From: a virus
Length of the DNA: 52,621 nt
Strand: one strand, 5' to 3'
Virus record (IMG/VR): IMGVR_UViG_3300018405_000026
Span: 1-52,621 of that record
Shown here: in pieces, positions 1 through 8,050 of the stretch
How the letters are laid out: each line of letters opens with the position of its first letter
How positions within the stretch are numbered: position 1 is the first letter of the stretch
Position numbers and translations under genes: made by a program
The notes under the pieces: generated by a model
What the model was told of the DNA's origin: nothing
Database searches by the model: none
The model's input: only the letters and a program-made list of their open reading frames with translations

Positions 1-121
1 GTAATTTTTTTTCTTTTTCTAACCGATAATGTCTCTCGCCAAACGCTTTTTCTACCTTATCTTCTAGGTGTTCATATGTATTCTTACCAGTTACCCATGT
101 CATTAAATTTTTAGTTAACAT
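1..121 (-). CDS. Hypothetical protein, 3' end beyond window
   Basis: A minus-strand frame opens with ATG at 121 (MLTKNLMTWVTG...) and runs off position 1 after 40 codons without a stop. A GGAGGTGG ribosome binding site inside the end of the YopX gene precedes it, and the two genes overlap by 7 nt. The peptide is charged (EKAFGERHYRLEKEKK) and has no family I recognise. If the window is circular, it would continue into the partial frame ending at 52492. As written, the junction shifts the frame by one base within a run of eight A's, so either that homopolymer is miscounted or these are two separate genes. Confidence 0.6.
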   Translation of the reverse strand, partial: MLTKNLMTWVTGKNTYEHLEDKVEKAFGERHYRLEKEKKL

Positions 122-483
122 TCTGCCACCTCCAACAATTCTGGGCTTTCGTAAATGTTTCCGATAATCTTCAAGCCCCCGCCAAACCATCTGTTCTTAG
201 GCTTATATCCACCTCTTATTTTGCGTAATCCATTACAGCGTAGACAATCGCCTTCAAATACTACTTCATATCTGTGCCCGTATTCATCTTCTACAATGTC
301 ATTAAAATATACTTCCACTCCGTCTTTGTCATTCAGACCTGTGTACTGCATAAGTTCAACACGCTCAAAAGGCTTTTCGATTTTGCCAAAGTCTAAGTCC
401 ACCAAACCACTCAGCCAATCTATAACCAGCACATCGTGCATTCTTTTTTCATCATAATCCCATGCTCTATATTTAGGTATCAT
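115..483 (-). CDS. YopX family phage protein
   Basis: The 122-aa protein begins MIPKYRAWD and contains the blocks MQYTGLNDKDG, VEVYFNDIV, YEVVFEG and IIGNIYESPELL. These match the YopX family (named for Bacillus SPbeta YopX), common in the early region of Gram-positive phages. The biochemical role of YopX is unknown; the fold is a small beta-rich protein. It lies in the leftward early operon downstream of DNA polymerase, and its last codons contain the ribosome binding site of the next gene. Family assignment is confident, function is not. Confidence 0.85.
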   Translation of the reverse strand: MIPKYRAWDYDEKRMHDVLVIDWLSGLVDLDFGKIEKPFERVELMQYTGLNDKDGVEVYFNDIVEDEYGHRYEVVFEGDCLRCNGLRKIRGGYKPKNRWFGGGLKIIGNIYESPELLEVAEC

Positions 484-504
484 CTCGCCACTTCCTACTT
501 TTTT

Positions 505-771
505 CTATGAGATTTTTACATAAACTCTTGTATATTTTTGCTCATTAATTAAATTTTCCCACTCGATGGTACTGCTTGCTTTATATGTAATCAGCTTAAT
601 ATTTTGACGTTCTTTTTCAGCCTTGCTGGACATCTGAATGTTTCCAAATCGTTTCAAGAAGCCAGTTTTGAATTCGGATAAAGTTTCAAAATAAAAAGTG
701 AACTCGTGCTGATACTCCAAACGCCCATTTACATAAGCGCCGTACCCTAGCTTAATCAAAGCCCTTTTCAA
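505..771 (-). CDS. Hypothetical early phage protein
   Basis: An 88-aa protein (MKRALIKLGYGAYVNG...) sits between DNA polymerase and the YopX gene, 10 nt beyond the polymerase stop, with an AGGGATG-type ribosome binding site in the polymerase 3' end. It is basic, has no membrane segment or signal peptide, and holds an aromatic stretch (HEFTFYFETLSEF). I recognise no domain. Its place in the replication cassette is the only hint of function. Confidence 0.7.
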   Translation of the reverse strand: MKRALIKLGYGAYVNGRLEYQHEFTFYFETLSEFKTGFLKRFGNIQMSSKAEKERQNIKLITYKASSTIEWENLINEQKYTRVYVKIS

Positions 772-781
772 GACATCCCTC

Positions 782-2800
782 CTAGTCTTTCATGTAATAA
801 TCAGTAGCAAAGCCTTCAGCGCCTAGCGGTAGACCTTCAGCCCAATCAGGGATTTCCGACATAATCGCATTCATTTCTTCAATCGTGCGAGTGCCTTTTT
901 TAACTTCGGCCACCGCCTCGTCATGAACGTGAAAGACAATCTCGTAGCCTGCTTCTTCTAGTCTAAGAAGTGCACCTGCTAGTAAATCACGCGCAGTAGC
1001 TTGAACGATGTTCTCGACTAGCTTTCCTCCGTATGTATCCTGCTTTTCGAAGTAAACTTTCTGGCCTTGACCTTCATAGGTGATTTTAGGCCTTTCCCAC
1101 TTATCTAATTCCAATTTAGGACGTGCGTAGCTTAGCGTTCGTCCACTAGGCAGTTGAATAAATAAGAATCCCGCTTTTCTAAAATATCGTAATCCTTTTG
1201 GCCCTCTAACCACACCGCCTTTTTCTAACGCTTGAATAACGCGCCTCTGCGTGTCGTACCAAAACTTAACAATCTTGCTATTCGCTTTACGCCACGTATC
1301 AACCAACGGCTGCAACTCTTCCTCGTTGATGCCCTGTTCCAAGGCACCCATCGAGATAAGCGAGCCAACGCCCCCTTGATAACCAAGTGCTAAAGTAGCA
1401 ACTTTCCCACGTTGTCGCATGTCGCTTGAAACTTTATCCACGCCGCCGAGATTAAACATCTGATCAGCAGTCGCTTCATAAATCTTGCCATGTTCACGGA
1501 ACGCATCAAGCACCCACTCCTCGTTCGCATACCAAGCAATTACGCGTGCTTCAATCGCGCTAAAGTCACTGATATGTAACTCGTAACCATCTTTAGCTAC
1601 AATACTCGTGCGAATTAACTGCTTTAACACGTCTGGTACATCGTCATAAACCATTTCCATCGCTTCCAAATCGCCAGCTTTAACTAAGTGACGAGCAGTG
1701 TCCAAGGTTTTCATGTAATTTCGAGGCAGGTTCTGGACTTGGATTAAACGTCCTGCATAACGACCTGTACGTGAAGCGCCATAAAATTGTAAAATGCCAT
1801 GCATTCGACCATCGGTATGTGTCGCGTCGCGCATCATGATGTATTTCTTCGTTGAGGAATTAGCGAGCTGTAATCGTAGCTCAATTGCTTTTTTCACATC
1901 ACCTTTAACGATGTTGTTGTCTAAGTAACCTTCTAATATTCCTTTGGCTAACGTATCAACAGGAAAATTCTGAGAATGAAACCACTCTTTCAATTGCGCC
2001 GGAGAGTTCGGATTTTCTAGACCTGTTAAAGCTTTTAATTCGGCCATCGTTTCTTCTCTCAGTGCTGCATCCATTTCAATTGCTGCTTCAGCCAAATCTG
2101 TATCAATCTTCACGCCTAAGTCATGCATTCTTTGGTCTTGGTGGTACAGCTCCCACTCCGAATCAGGCATAGGCAAAATGCCGATTCTATCGTCAATTGC
2201 CATCTCAACCACCACGTCTTGGCCACAGTACTGCATAAAGTTCTCCCAGCGTTCAGAATCATGTTCAGGCAAGTTGCGAGTTCTCATGCCATTCGCCTTA
2301 GTCGGCTTACAAGGTTTAGAGAAATAATTAATCAAATGCGTACCTGCTGTATCTTTTTGTTCTTCAATAGATAGATACTCCGCACATTTACCTAGCGAGG
2401 CAGGCAAGCCTAGTTCCATTGCTTGGACCATCGTACATTGCCACTGCGTCGGATCTAATTGTTTGCCGAAATATTTAGACAGCGCCACGCGCTCAAACTG
2501 CGCGTTGTAGGCTTTTTTCAAAACATCAGGACTTAATATCAACTCTCTAATGTACTGCGGTAAATCGGACTTAGTGAGGTCCCAGACCTCTACTGGACCA
2601 CCATCAATTGAAAAAGCAAATATTAACACTTGAAAATTTGGAGTATCGACGTATTTATAAACGCCCATCTTAATGTTGTTATCAGAATATGTTTCAATAT
2701 CAATCGACATTTTTTTAAGCTTGTTACGTCTTAACCATTCAAAGTAATAACCTGTGTCAAATGTAGGATGTGCCGTGCGCTGCACGATAACCTCCGTCAT
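782..2800 (-). CDS. Family A DNA polymerase with 3'-5' exonuclease domain
   Basis: This 672-aa replicative polymerase is of the short phage type that lacks the 5' nuclease of bacterial Pol I. The exonuclease motif I is SIDIETYSD (D34, E36). In the polymerase domain, motif A is HISDFSAIEARVIAW (D412), motif B is the stretch from RQRGKVA to LGYQGG (about 463-476), and motif C is HVHDEAVAE near residue 635. All catalytic carboxylates appear present. An AGGAGG site precedes ATG 2800. The neighbours DUF2815 and DUF2800 upstream, and primase, VRR-NUC and helicase further along the operon, form the replication cassette common in Bacillota phages. It presumably copies the phage genome in the cytoplasm. 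Confidence 0.96.
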   Translation of the reverse strand: MTEVIVQRTAHPTFDTGYYFEWLRRNKLKKMSIDIETYSDNNIKMGVYKYVDTPNFQVLIFAFSIDGGPVEVWDLTKSDLPQYIRELILSPDVLKKAYNAQFERVALSKYFGKQLDPTQWQCTMVQAMELGLPASLGKCAEYLSIEEQKDTAGTHLINYFSKPCKPTKANGMRTRNLPEHDSERWENFMQYCGQDVVVEMAIDDRIGILPMPDSEWELYHQDQRMHDLGVKIDTDLAEAAIEMDAALREETMAELKALTGLENPNSPAQLKEWFHSQNFPVDTLAKGILEGYLDNNIVKGDVKKAIELRLQLANSSTKKYIMMRDATHTDGRMHGILQFYGASRTGRYAGRLIQVQNLPRNYMKTLDTARHLVKAGDLEAMEMVYDDVPDVLKQLIRTSIVAKDGYELHISDFSAIEARVIAWYANEEWVLDAFREHGKIYEATADQMFNLGGVDKVSSDMRQRGKVATLALGYQGGVGSLISMGALEQGINEEELQPLVDTWRKANSKIVKFWYDTQRRVIQALEKGGVVRGPKGLRYFRKAGFLFIQLPSGRTLSYARPKLELDKWERPKITYEGQGQKVYFEKQDTYGGKLVENIVQATARDLLAGALLRLEEAGYEIVFHVHDEAVAEVKKGTRTIEEMNAIMSEIPDWAEGLPLGAEGFATDYYMKD

Positions 2801-2821
2801 AGTTAAACCTCCTAGTATTTA

Positions 2822-2843
2822 AAGAAAGGGGCTAAAGCGCCCC
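2822..2843 (-). terminator. Intercistronic hairpin, possible attenuator
   Basis: In the leftward transcript, a 5-bp GC stem (GGGGC/GCCCC, 6-nt loop) is followed by UUUCUUU, between the DUF2815 and polymerase genes. It looks like a weak intrinsic terminator or an mRNA processing/stability element that could lower polymerase expression relative to the ssDNA-binding-like protein. Confidence 0.5.
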
Positions 2844-2853
2844 ATATTCAGCC

Positions 2854-3429
2854 TTAAATCAAATCGTCTAAATCTTCATCTAATTCTTCTACTTCGAAAT
2901 CTTCAAAATCTGATTCAGCAGAAGCACGTCCACCCAAGTAATCGCCGTGGCCAAGTGACATTACGTTGTTTAAACCGGCCGTAACCCCTCTATTGCCCGC
3001 AGTGTTATATGCGTAGAAATTCACGGATACGTGAGCAAATACACCTGAGTAGATATCATCTTGACTGTCTGTTTTCTTTTTGTATTTATCTAAAAGACCT
3101 GGCTTTTGAGCGCTGTTCACATTCATAAACATGTGGCCCTCGAACTCCGGATTAGCTTCTAAGTCCAATTCTTCGTCCGCGTCTCGTAACGTAATTTTCA
3201 AGCGGTCACGCTTTACACCTTTTAAATGAGTAGCTTTACCAGCTTCATAAGCAGCGTCAATCGCGCGTTCAATTCGAGCTAAATTCTTTTTATCGTCTTT
3301 AGGAATCAGAATCATGCATGAGTATTTAGGATCTTGACCTTCTTGTATAGCTTTTGGCTCTAGTAAAGCGACGTATGATAAGCGAACATTTTGTAAGACT
3401 ACTTTTGTATTTGATGGTTTGTTTGACAT
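2854..3429 (-). CDS. DUF2815 family protein, likely ssDNA-binding protein
   Basis: The 191-aa protein begins [19 protein letters not shown], with a lysine-rich middle ([20 protein letters not shown]) and a strongly acidic C-terminal tail ([16 protein letters not shown]). The sequence matches DUF2815, which occurs next to family A polymerases in Bacillota phages and is thought to resemble T7 gp2.5-type ssDNA-binding proteins. An acidic tail is typical of SSBs and recruits replication partners. Family call is firm; the SSB role is inferred from tail and context. Confidence 0.85.
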   Translation of the reverse strand: MSNKPSNTKVVLQNVRLSYVALLEPKAIQEGQDPKYSCMILIPKDDKKNLARIERAIDAAYEAGKATHLKGVKRDRLKITLRDADEELDLEANPEFEGHMFMNVNSAQKPGLLDKYKKKTDSQDDIYSGVFAHVSVNFYAYNTAGNRGVTAGLNNVMSLGHGDYLGGRASAESDFEDFEVEELDEDLDDLI

Positions 3430-3450
3430 AATAAATTCCTCTTTTCGTTT

Positions 3451-3735
3451 TTATAAGTTTTTAAAATCTTCTTCTGCACTTTTTTCTGACAAGTCTTTAA
3501 GAGTTTTCATGTAAAGTAAATTTTCATCAAAACCTTTAGCGGCGTACCACTTATACAAGTTGCGAGCATAATTTGCGTCAATATCTCGGATATCAATACT
3601 TCTGCTACTTGAGACTGGGTGAGAGAAATATTCTTTCTCTTGCTGTTCTTTCGATACATCAGTGAACTCCGCATAATAAGCTTCGAAGTCTTCAAGTTCC
3701 CAAGCGTCATAGCCCATATCTTCAGCCCAACTCAC
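3451..3735 (-). CDS. Hypothetical acidic phage protein
   Basis: A 94-aa acidic protein starting at GTG 3735 (MSWAEDMGYDAWELEDFEAYY...) with an AGAGGTG site a few bases upstream. It is rich in D, E, Y and W and lies between the DUF2800 nuclease and the DUF2815 gene in one co-directional operon. No recognised domain, membrane segment or cysteine motif. Another frame within it is also open but has no ribosome binding site and was discarded. Confidence 0.7.
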   Translation of the reverse strand: MSWAEDMGYDAWELEDFEAYYAEFTDVSKEQQEKEYFSHPVSSSRSIDIRDIDANYARNLYKWYAAKGFDENLLYMKTLKDLSEKSAEEDFKNL

Positions 3736-3752
3736 AGCTACACCTCTTTCCC

Positions 3753-4931
3753 CTATAACTCGGCGAAATCGTCTTGTGCAGACTCCTCACTATTAATTGC
3801 TGGACGTTTGTCTTTAGCAGGAGCTAATACAGGTTTACCTGCTGGCTTGATAATCAAGTCATCTGCAATTTTGGCGAAATTCGCCTTACCGACAACTTTT
3901 TCTAATGCGCCTAAAGCGAGCAATTCTTTTGGCTTCAGAATCTTATCCGCTTCGTAGCCTTCCATCATCAAGCGAACTTCTAGCTCACTTTTATCTGTAA
4001 TTACACGATTGCTGCGACCTTCAACCAATTTCCAACCAGGAATCACTTTACCTTGCAATGCTGAATGCAATGCATAATTCTCAACATCATCTAACCAACT
4101 TTTGATTTCTTTTGCTTGGGCTAAAATCTCTGCTATTTCTTCATCATCTAACAACGCATTTTCCTTAAAGTCGTACTTCTCGATAATTTCAAAGTTCTTC
4201 TCTGCTCTCGGACGCAGCGTAGCCCTAACTGGACTGAAGCGCAGCACATCAGCTTTTAAATTCCATTCGCCAATACCTTCAAAAGCATAAACGGCACGAG
4301 GTGCGACGTAGTTATTCGCCCAGTAAAGCAACTCTTCAACTTCAATCTCAAACGTTGACACATTATCTAATCTCGGCTGAACAATCGTCATGCGGATGCG
4401 ATCAAAATCGTACAGCAAGTCGTAACGATCATAAGCACCTAACGCATATAACATTAATTGCGGATTCTGATAGGCGTCAACTGGGACTCCTTTTCCATAC
4501 TTCAAATCAATCACTTCGATTACGCCGTCGGAGATAATCACGACGTCGGACGTGCCAAAGCTGTCAGGCACCCACTTGCTAATATCGACCTGCACCTCTA
4601 ACTCCATACGCGCATTCTCGTACGCGTTGAAATGTTCAATTACCAAATCTGCATACTGTCCTGTGAAATCTTCCATTTCTTGGTTGTAATACGTGAGATT
4701 GTCAATCACTTCGTCACGCTTCGCTTCGTAATCTTCAAACGGATTAAGGAAGTGCTGAAGCTTAAATTCAGCTAATGTATGCGCGTCAGTCCCTTCTATT
4801 GTGTACGCTGTATCTTTACGCGGAACATCGGTTTCCAACTGTACAATCGGCGGAACGGCCATCCATCGTACAGCACTTGACGGACCAAGATAGGCGTGCT
4901 TCGTCGGACCAAATTCTTCTGCCATAGCCAT
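3753..4931 (-). CDS. DUF2800 PD-(D/E)XK nuclease-like protein
   Basis: The start is taken at ATG 4931 (MAMAEEFGPTKHAYLGPSSA) because AAGGTGGG lies 7 nt upstream; an earlier TTG lacks a site and lies inside the previous gene. The 392-aa protein has the DUF2800 signature: HAYLGPSSAVRWMACPP-type N-terminus, DVVIISDGVIEVIDLKYGKG (D...EVIDLK, the PD-(D/E)XK core) and QLMLYALGAY. Family members are RecB/Cas4-like nucleases next to phage polymerases and are thought to act in recombination or end processing. Residues consistent with an active nuclease are visible; activity is inferred. Confidence 0.88.
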   Translation of the reverse strand: MAMAEEFGPTKHAYLGPSSAVRWMAVPPIVQLETDVPRKDTAYTIEGTDAHTLAEFKLQHFLNPFEDYEAKRDEVIDNLTYYNQEMEDFTGQYADLVIEHFNAYENARMELEVQVDISKWVPDSFGTSDVVIISDGVIEVIDLKYGKGVPVDAYQNPQLMLYALGAYDRYDLLYDFDRIRMTIVQPRLDNVSTFEIEVEELLYWANNYVAPRAVYAFEGIGEWNLKADVLRFSPVRATLRPRAEKNFEIIEKYDFKENALLDDEEIAEILAQAKEIKSWLDDVENYALHSALQGKVIPGWKLVEGRSNRVITDKSELEVRLMMEGYEADKILKPKELLALGALEKVVGKANFAKIADDLIIKPAGKPVLAPAKDKRPAINSEESAQDDFAEL

Positions 4932-4932
4932 G

Positions 4933-5535
4933 TTAGTTCCCACCTTTTTCAATAAGTAACAAGCCTTCGTAAAACTCCGCGTAGTGTTTCTCGTCCATTT
5001 GACCGAATTTAGCTACATCGAATCGTGCTAATAAAGCTGTTAACTCTGCTTTAACTGCGCCGTTAGCTCTCAAAAGATCACCCATCTTAGTTACGATAGT
5101 AGACTTGTCCACAGGCTCAACATTCTCAACTGGGAAATTAGTTTCAGTTGTCGTTTTTACTTCATCTTGAGCAGCCTCCCACGCAGCTTTGCTAGCGAAC
5201 ACTTGCGCTTCATCCGGAATCTCTTGCCCTTTACGTGAGCTGCCAAAATCTTCGCCTAGTAACCAATACGTCATCTTAGTCGCAATATTATCTTCAACTT
5301 CTTCGGATTCTTCTTTAACGCTGTCCTCAACTTTAATTTCAGAAGCTTTTTCCTCTGGTTTAGGTTCAGCAGCCTTTTCGATGATCTTGTCAACAGTTTT
5401 TTCTATTGTTTTTTCGTCTTTAACCTCGACTACATTGTTCTCGACTTGTTGGCCAACCCCGAAAGATTCAACCAAGCCATCTAACTTCTCTTTCAATTCC
5501 GTTGCGTTATCTGCGATAATTTCAATTTTAAACAT
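4933..5535 (-). CDS. Hypothetical protein with acidic low-complexity segment
   Basis: The 200-aa protein has an N-terminal part (MFKIEIIADNATELKEKLDGL), a long low-complexity E/K/V/D linker at about residues 35-85, and a C-terminal part with ANGAVKAELTALLARFDVAKFGQM. The C-terminal segment resembles proteins found in recombination/replication clusters of Bacillota phages, but I do not recognise a named family. It overlaps the clamp-like gene by 8 nt at its start and ends just before the DUF2800 gene, so the three are probably translated together. Confidence 0.75.
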   Translation of the reverse strand: MFKIEIIADNATELKEKLDGLVESFGVGQQVENNVVEVKDEKTIEKTVDKIIEKAAEPKPEEKASEIKVEDSVKEESEEVEDNIATKMTYWLLGEDFGSSRKGQEIPDEAQVFASKAAWEAAQDEVKTTTETNFPVENVEPVDKSTIVTKMGDLLRANGAVKAELTALLARFDVAKFGQMDEKHYAEFYEGLLLIEKGGN

Positions 5536-6304
5536 GTAATTTTCCTCCTAAATGATTCAAACGAATTGTAGCTAACATATACTCAAAGTCATCAGCCATT
5601 AAGCCAATTGGCCTTACAGGCGCTGTAAATTTCAACTCAACTGTTTCATGGCCTAAATCTCTGGCCAATTTCAAAGCGTCATAGAAATACTTAGTGTTAA
5701 TACCAAACTCGAAATCTTCTTCGAATAAAAATCCAGATTCGTAAACAGCTTCAGTAATCAAGCTATCCTTACCTAATGGCCTGATATTTATTTCGCCTAA
5801 AACCGAGAATTTTAAAGCTACAGCATTTGACTCTTTCAGAAACGGATAGAGCATATCCATAAACGGACCTGTCTCCAGCGTCCCTGCTGCAACACCAGCG
5901 TTTTTAACATTTCGGTCTAATAGTTTAACCATTTGTTCCGTTGCCTTCCCTTTCTCGCCAACACTATAATCGACTTTATCTAAGTGCATCGTTTCTTCTA
6001 GGGTGATTCTGGCCACACGGTAGAATGAACCAAATATGACTTGGTCAATGTCGACCATACGAACACCTCTGAAATTCTCTTTGCGATTTTCATACGCTTC
6101 ATGAGTGTCCATTAAAACTAAATTTTCTTTTTCTCTAACTTCGTTTTCTTGGATTTTAGCTAACCGTCTCTCTCGCTGCTTTTCGGTTTCGCCTTCAACT
6201 TCTTTCGGAACCTTCAATTTCTTTTTCAAGCCTGCAGCCTTTTTAAACTTTAATTCCTCAAAGGAACTATGATGCGCCTGGATTATTTTAGAATTATTTG
6301 CCAT
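5528..6304 (-). CDS. Sliding-clamp-like replication protein (putative)
   Basis: The 258-aa protein has a basic, helical N-terminus (about 1-75, with ETEKQRERRLAKIQ). Its C-terminal half, particularly residues 203-249 (NTKYFYDALKLARDLGHE, VELKFTAPVRPIGL, DDFEYMLATIRL), reads like the last domain of bacterial DnaN: NPKYLLDAL..., E(I/L)xFxxPxxPxxI, DDxxYxxMPxRL. DnaN has three such domains; only about one complete domain plus part of another is visible here. It would serve as a processivity factor for the phage polymerase encoded in the same operon. The assignment rests on motif recall; the N-terminal half is unexplained. Confidence 0.55.
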   Translation of the reverse strand: MANNSKIIQAHHSSFEELKFKKAAGLKKKLKVPKEVEGETEKQRERRLAKIQENEVREKENLVLMDTHEAYENRKENFRGVRMVDIDQVIFGSFYRVARITLEETMHLDKVDYSVGEKGKATEQMVKLLDRNVKNAGVAAGTLETGPFMDMLYPFLKESNAVALKFSVLGEINIRPLGKDSLITEAVYESGFLFEEDFEFGINTKYFYDALKLARDLGHETVELKFTAPVRPIGLMADDFEYMLATIRLNHLGGKLHV

Positions 6305-6308
6305 TTTG

Positions 6309-6369
6309 TGGTATACTCCTCTCAGATAGATTTAACATTGAGACTGCCTCTGCAAAGGTAGTCTTTTTT
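6309..6369 (+). ncRNA. Candidate small antisense RNA with terminator
   Basis: On the plus strand, against the early operon, an extended -10 (TGGTATACT, 6309-6317) lies about 24 nt before a perfect intrinsic terminator: stem AGACUGCC/GGUAGUCU at 6341-6348 and 6357-6364 (one G-U pair), 8-nt loop, then six U's. On the minus strand the same stem has an A-C mismatch and no U tract, so the orientation is plus. The product would be about 45 nt and would overlap the ribosome binding site of the clamp-like gene. The -35 is poor. Inference only. Confidence 0.35.
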
Positions 6370-6385
6370 ACGTCCTGCAATTTCC

Positions 6386-6574
6386 TCACCTCCCTTCATT
6401 TGTCTGTTTAGCGCGGTCTACTTCGCGCTCCCATCCTTCCAAATAATCGTTATACCGTTTATGTAATTTTGCCTTTAAAGCCGGATGCGCCCTCAAGTAC
6501 CGATTGCGGTCCAAGTTGACTTGCGTTAAAGACAGCCAATTTTCAAATGACAAAGGTTTTACGTTTTCTAACAT
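6386..6574 (-). CDS. Small hypothetical protein
   Basis: A 62-aa protein (MLENVKPLSFENWL...) with a basic/aromatic helical C-terminus (LHKRYNDYLEGWEREVDR). Its ATG overlaps the stop region of the preceding HTH gene by 7 nt, a typical coupled arrangement. It ends about 80 nt before the clamp-like gene. No recognised domain. Confidence 0.65.
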   Translation of the reverse strand: MLENVKPLSFENWLSLTQVNLDRNRYLRAHPALKAKLHKRYNDYLEGWEREVDRAKQTNEGR

Positions 6575-7176
6575 GTCACATCCCCCAAATCTTCATTGAA
6601 CTGATAGCCAATGTGGTATATTTTTATGAAACGATCATGCTTCACTTTGTGTGTCATAGTCTTCAGCCACTTAACGTGATTGAAAGATACTTTTAGCTGC
6701 TCAGCAATTTCAGTAAGTGAGCCTTGTGCTAGCAAACGGCCATCTTTATAAGCTCCATACACTTTTCTGTTGTTTAAGTTAATGCTGTTTGGTGCTACCT
6801 TGTAGGTTTTATACAAATCTGTTTCGATGTCTGAAATTGGTAAATCTCGCTTGATAACTAGTCCATCTTTCAACAAGTGGTAATATCTTGGTTCTGTAAT
6901 GCCTAGATACTTAATGAATAAATCTTTTGGACCTTCGAACATCAGCTTGCCATCCGCCGTGTAATAGGCGTATTTAATAGAAAAATCTATATCAAAGTAT
7001 TCTTTAATTAATCTCATACTATAGGAACCCACCACGCCACCTTTTTCCCAGTTGAATACACTACTTACACCAATCTCTTCAGCTAATACTTGCCTTGAAA
7101 TGTTCCATTCTTCACGGTACTCTTTTAGGAATTTAGGTAAATCTCGGTTGTAAAGACTTGTTTCTTGGAATTCCAT
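6568..7176 (-). CDS. HTH (XRE-like) phage regulatory protein
   Basis: The 202-aa protein has an N-terminal XRE-like helix-turn-helix at about residues 13-60 (LPKFLKEYREEWNISRQVLA, EEIGVSSVFNWEKGG). A second region near the C-terminus also looks like an HTH (GSLTEIAEQLKVSFNHVKWL, about 152-171). The segment between is beta-rich with repeated YYTADGKLMFEGP/YGAYKDGRLLAQGS patterns, suggesting an internal duplication. It probably binds phage DNA as an early regulator, but its target cannot be told from the sequence. Confidence 0.7.
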   Translation of the reverse strand: MEFQETSLYNRDLPKFLKEYREEWNISRQVLAEEIGVSSVFNWEKGGVVGSYSMRLIKEYFDIDFSIKYAYYTADGKLMFEGPKDLFIKYLGITEPRYYHLLKDGLVIKRDLPISDIETDLYKTYKVAPNSINLNNRKVYGAYKDGRLLAQGSLTEIAEQLKVSFNHVKWLKTMTHKVKHDRFIKIYHIGYQFNEDLGDVTC

Positions 7177-7616
7177 TTCATCACCAACTTTTTAATAAGT
7201 AATAAATTGCGTATAAAAAAGTACCTACTAATGTACCTGCGCAGATAATCGCTGTGAACTTTGTTACGCAGCTGTTGTTGTCGTTCATTTTTATCCCTCC
7301 TATATATATTCCGCTCAAACAAATCAGCACCAACCTCAAAATTATCTGGTAGCGGATAGAAATCTTTCTTAAACTCAATCCCATCTCTCGACACTGTGAA
7401 TGAATCACCATCTGAATCAATGATGTTAAACTCGCAATGCAAATATTGCGGATATGGATAATCAAACTCAGTTGATTTAGTCGCATATCGAGCTACTGCT
7501 TCTTGAACGATGCCATGTTTGAAATTAGCTATTCGACCTAAGTACACGACTTTAATTGATTCGCTATTTATAAATTGACTTCTGACCAAGTCTTGGACTT
7601 GCTTAAGTGTTTTCAT
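7125..7616 (-). CDS. Hypothetical early protein with overlapping 3' end
   Basis: The frame is open for 163 codons from ATG 7616 (MKTLKQVQDLVRSQFINSES). The first about 110 residues look like a genuine soluble protein (QYLHCEFNIIDSDGDSFTVS). The last about 50 (RRYISRYFFIRNLLLIKKLV) are the out-of-frame reading of a nested membrane-protein gene and of the start of the HTH gene, so the natural C-terminus may have been extended by loss of a stop codon. No family recognised. Confidence 0.55.
   Translation of the reverse strand: MKTLKQVQDLVRSQFINSESIKVVYLGRIANFKHGIVQEAVARYATKSTEFDYPYPQYLHCEFNIIDSDGDSFTVSRDGIEFKKDFYPLPDNFEVGADLFERNIYRRDKNERQQQLRNKVHSDYLRRYISRYFFIRNLLLIKKLVMKWNSKKQVFTTEIYLNS
7181..7288 (-). 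CDS. Small membrane protein, nested
   Basis: A 35-aa frame starts at ATG 7288 with a clear AGGAGGG site 6 nt upstream. It encodes a polar N-terminus (MNDNNSCVTK) and one transmembrane helix (FTAIICAGTLVGTFLYAIYY), ending LLKSW. It lies inside the 3' part of the preceding gene in another frame. The ribosome binding site and hydrophobic pattern support it over chance. Function unknown. Confidence 0.6.
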   Translation of the reverse strand: MNDNNSCVTKFTAIICAGTLVGTFLYAIYYLLKSW

Positions 7617-7620
7617 TTAC

Positions 7621-7809
7621 TCACCTACCTATTACATATTGAAAAATCTCCACATATGCGTTCCTGTCCAGTCCAGTATTCTGATACACTCGTTGCTGGC
7701 AGAACGCTGTAATGGATAGAAACAAGACGCAGAATATAACTACCGACAGAACCGATTGGATTAATACTTTCGCCGTTTTCTTCCACACTCTCCAATCAAA
7801 CATCATCAT
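7621..7809 (-). CDS. Small membrane protein
   Basis: The 62-aa protein has a short basic N-terminus (MMMFDWRVWKKTAK), one strong transmembrane helix at about 15-36 (VLIQSVLSVVIFCVLFLSIT) and a short polar tail. Its start overlaps the end of the upstream gene by 14 nt. One-span proteins like this are frequent in phage early regions and mostly uncharacterised. Confidence 0.6.
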   Translation of the reverse strand: MMMFDWRVWKKTAKVLIQSVLSVVIFCVLFLSITAFCQQRVYQNTGLDRNAYVEIFQYVIGR

Positions 7810-8050
7810 AATGTCGCTCCTCTATTGAAGTTTGGGCAAACTTAACTAGCAAGTGAAATATCTGTCTAAGCCTCTCCTCGTCTATCATGTTGCTGTGATA
7901 TTCCGTACTCATTGCGCACACTTCACGCCTAACCACTGAAGCGACTATCCAATTAATTGGGCCATCATCAATGATGTAGTCAGTTGATGTACGATTAGCA
8001 ACTTTGAAACCTAGGTCCTCAACTTCACTTTTAAATTCTGCATACCTCAC
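7796..8050 (-). CDS. Hypothetical early protein
   Basis: An 84-aa soluble protein read from GTG 8050 (MRYAEFKSEVEDLGFKV...), overlapping the stop of the upstream 50-aa gene by 4 nt, so probably translated by coupling. The pattern (KSEVEDLGF, INWIVASVVRREVCAMST) resembles small phage proteins of unknown function with an alpha-beta fold. No family named. Confidence 0.6.
   Translation of the reverse strand: MRYAEFKSEVEDLGFKVANRTSTDYIIDDGPINWIVASVVRREVCAMSTEYHSNMIDEERLRQIFHLLVKFAQTSIEERHYDDV

Noticed and set aside
3507-3710. Overlapping minus-strand reading frame within the 94-aa gene
   Set aside because: No ribosome binding site, basic nonsense-like composition, wholly inside a better-supported gene.
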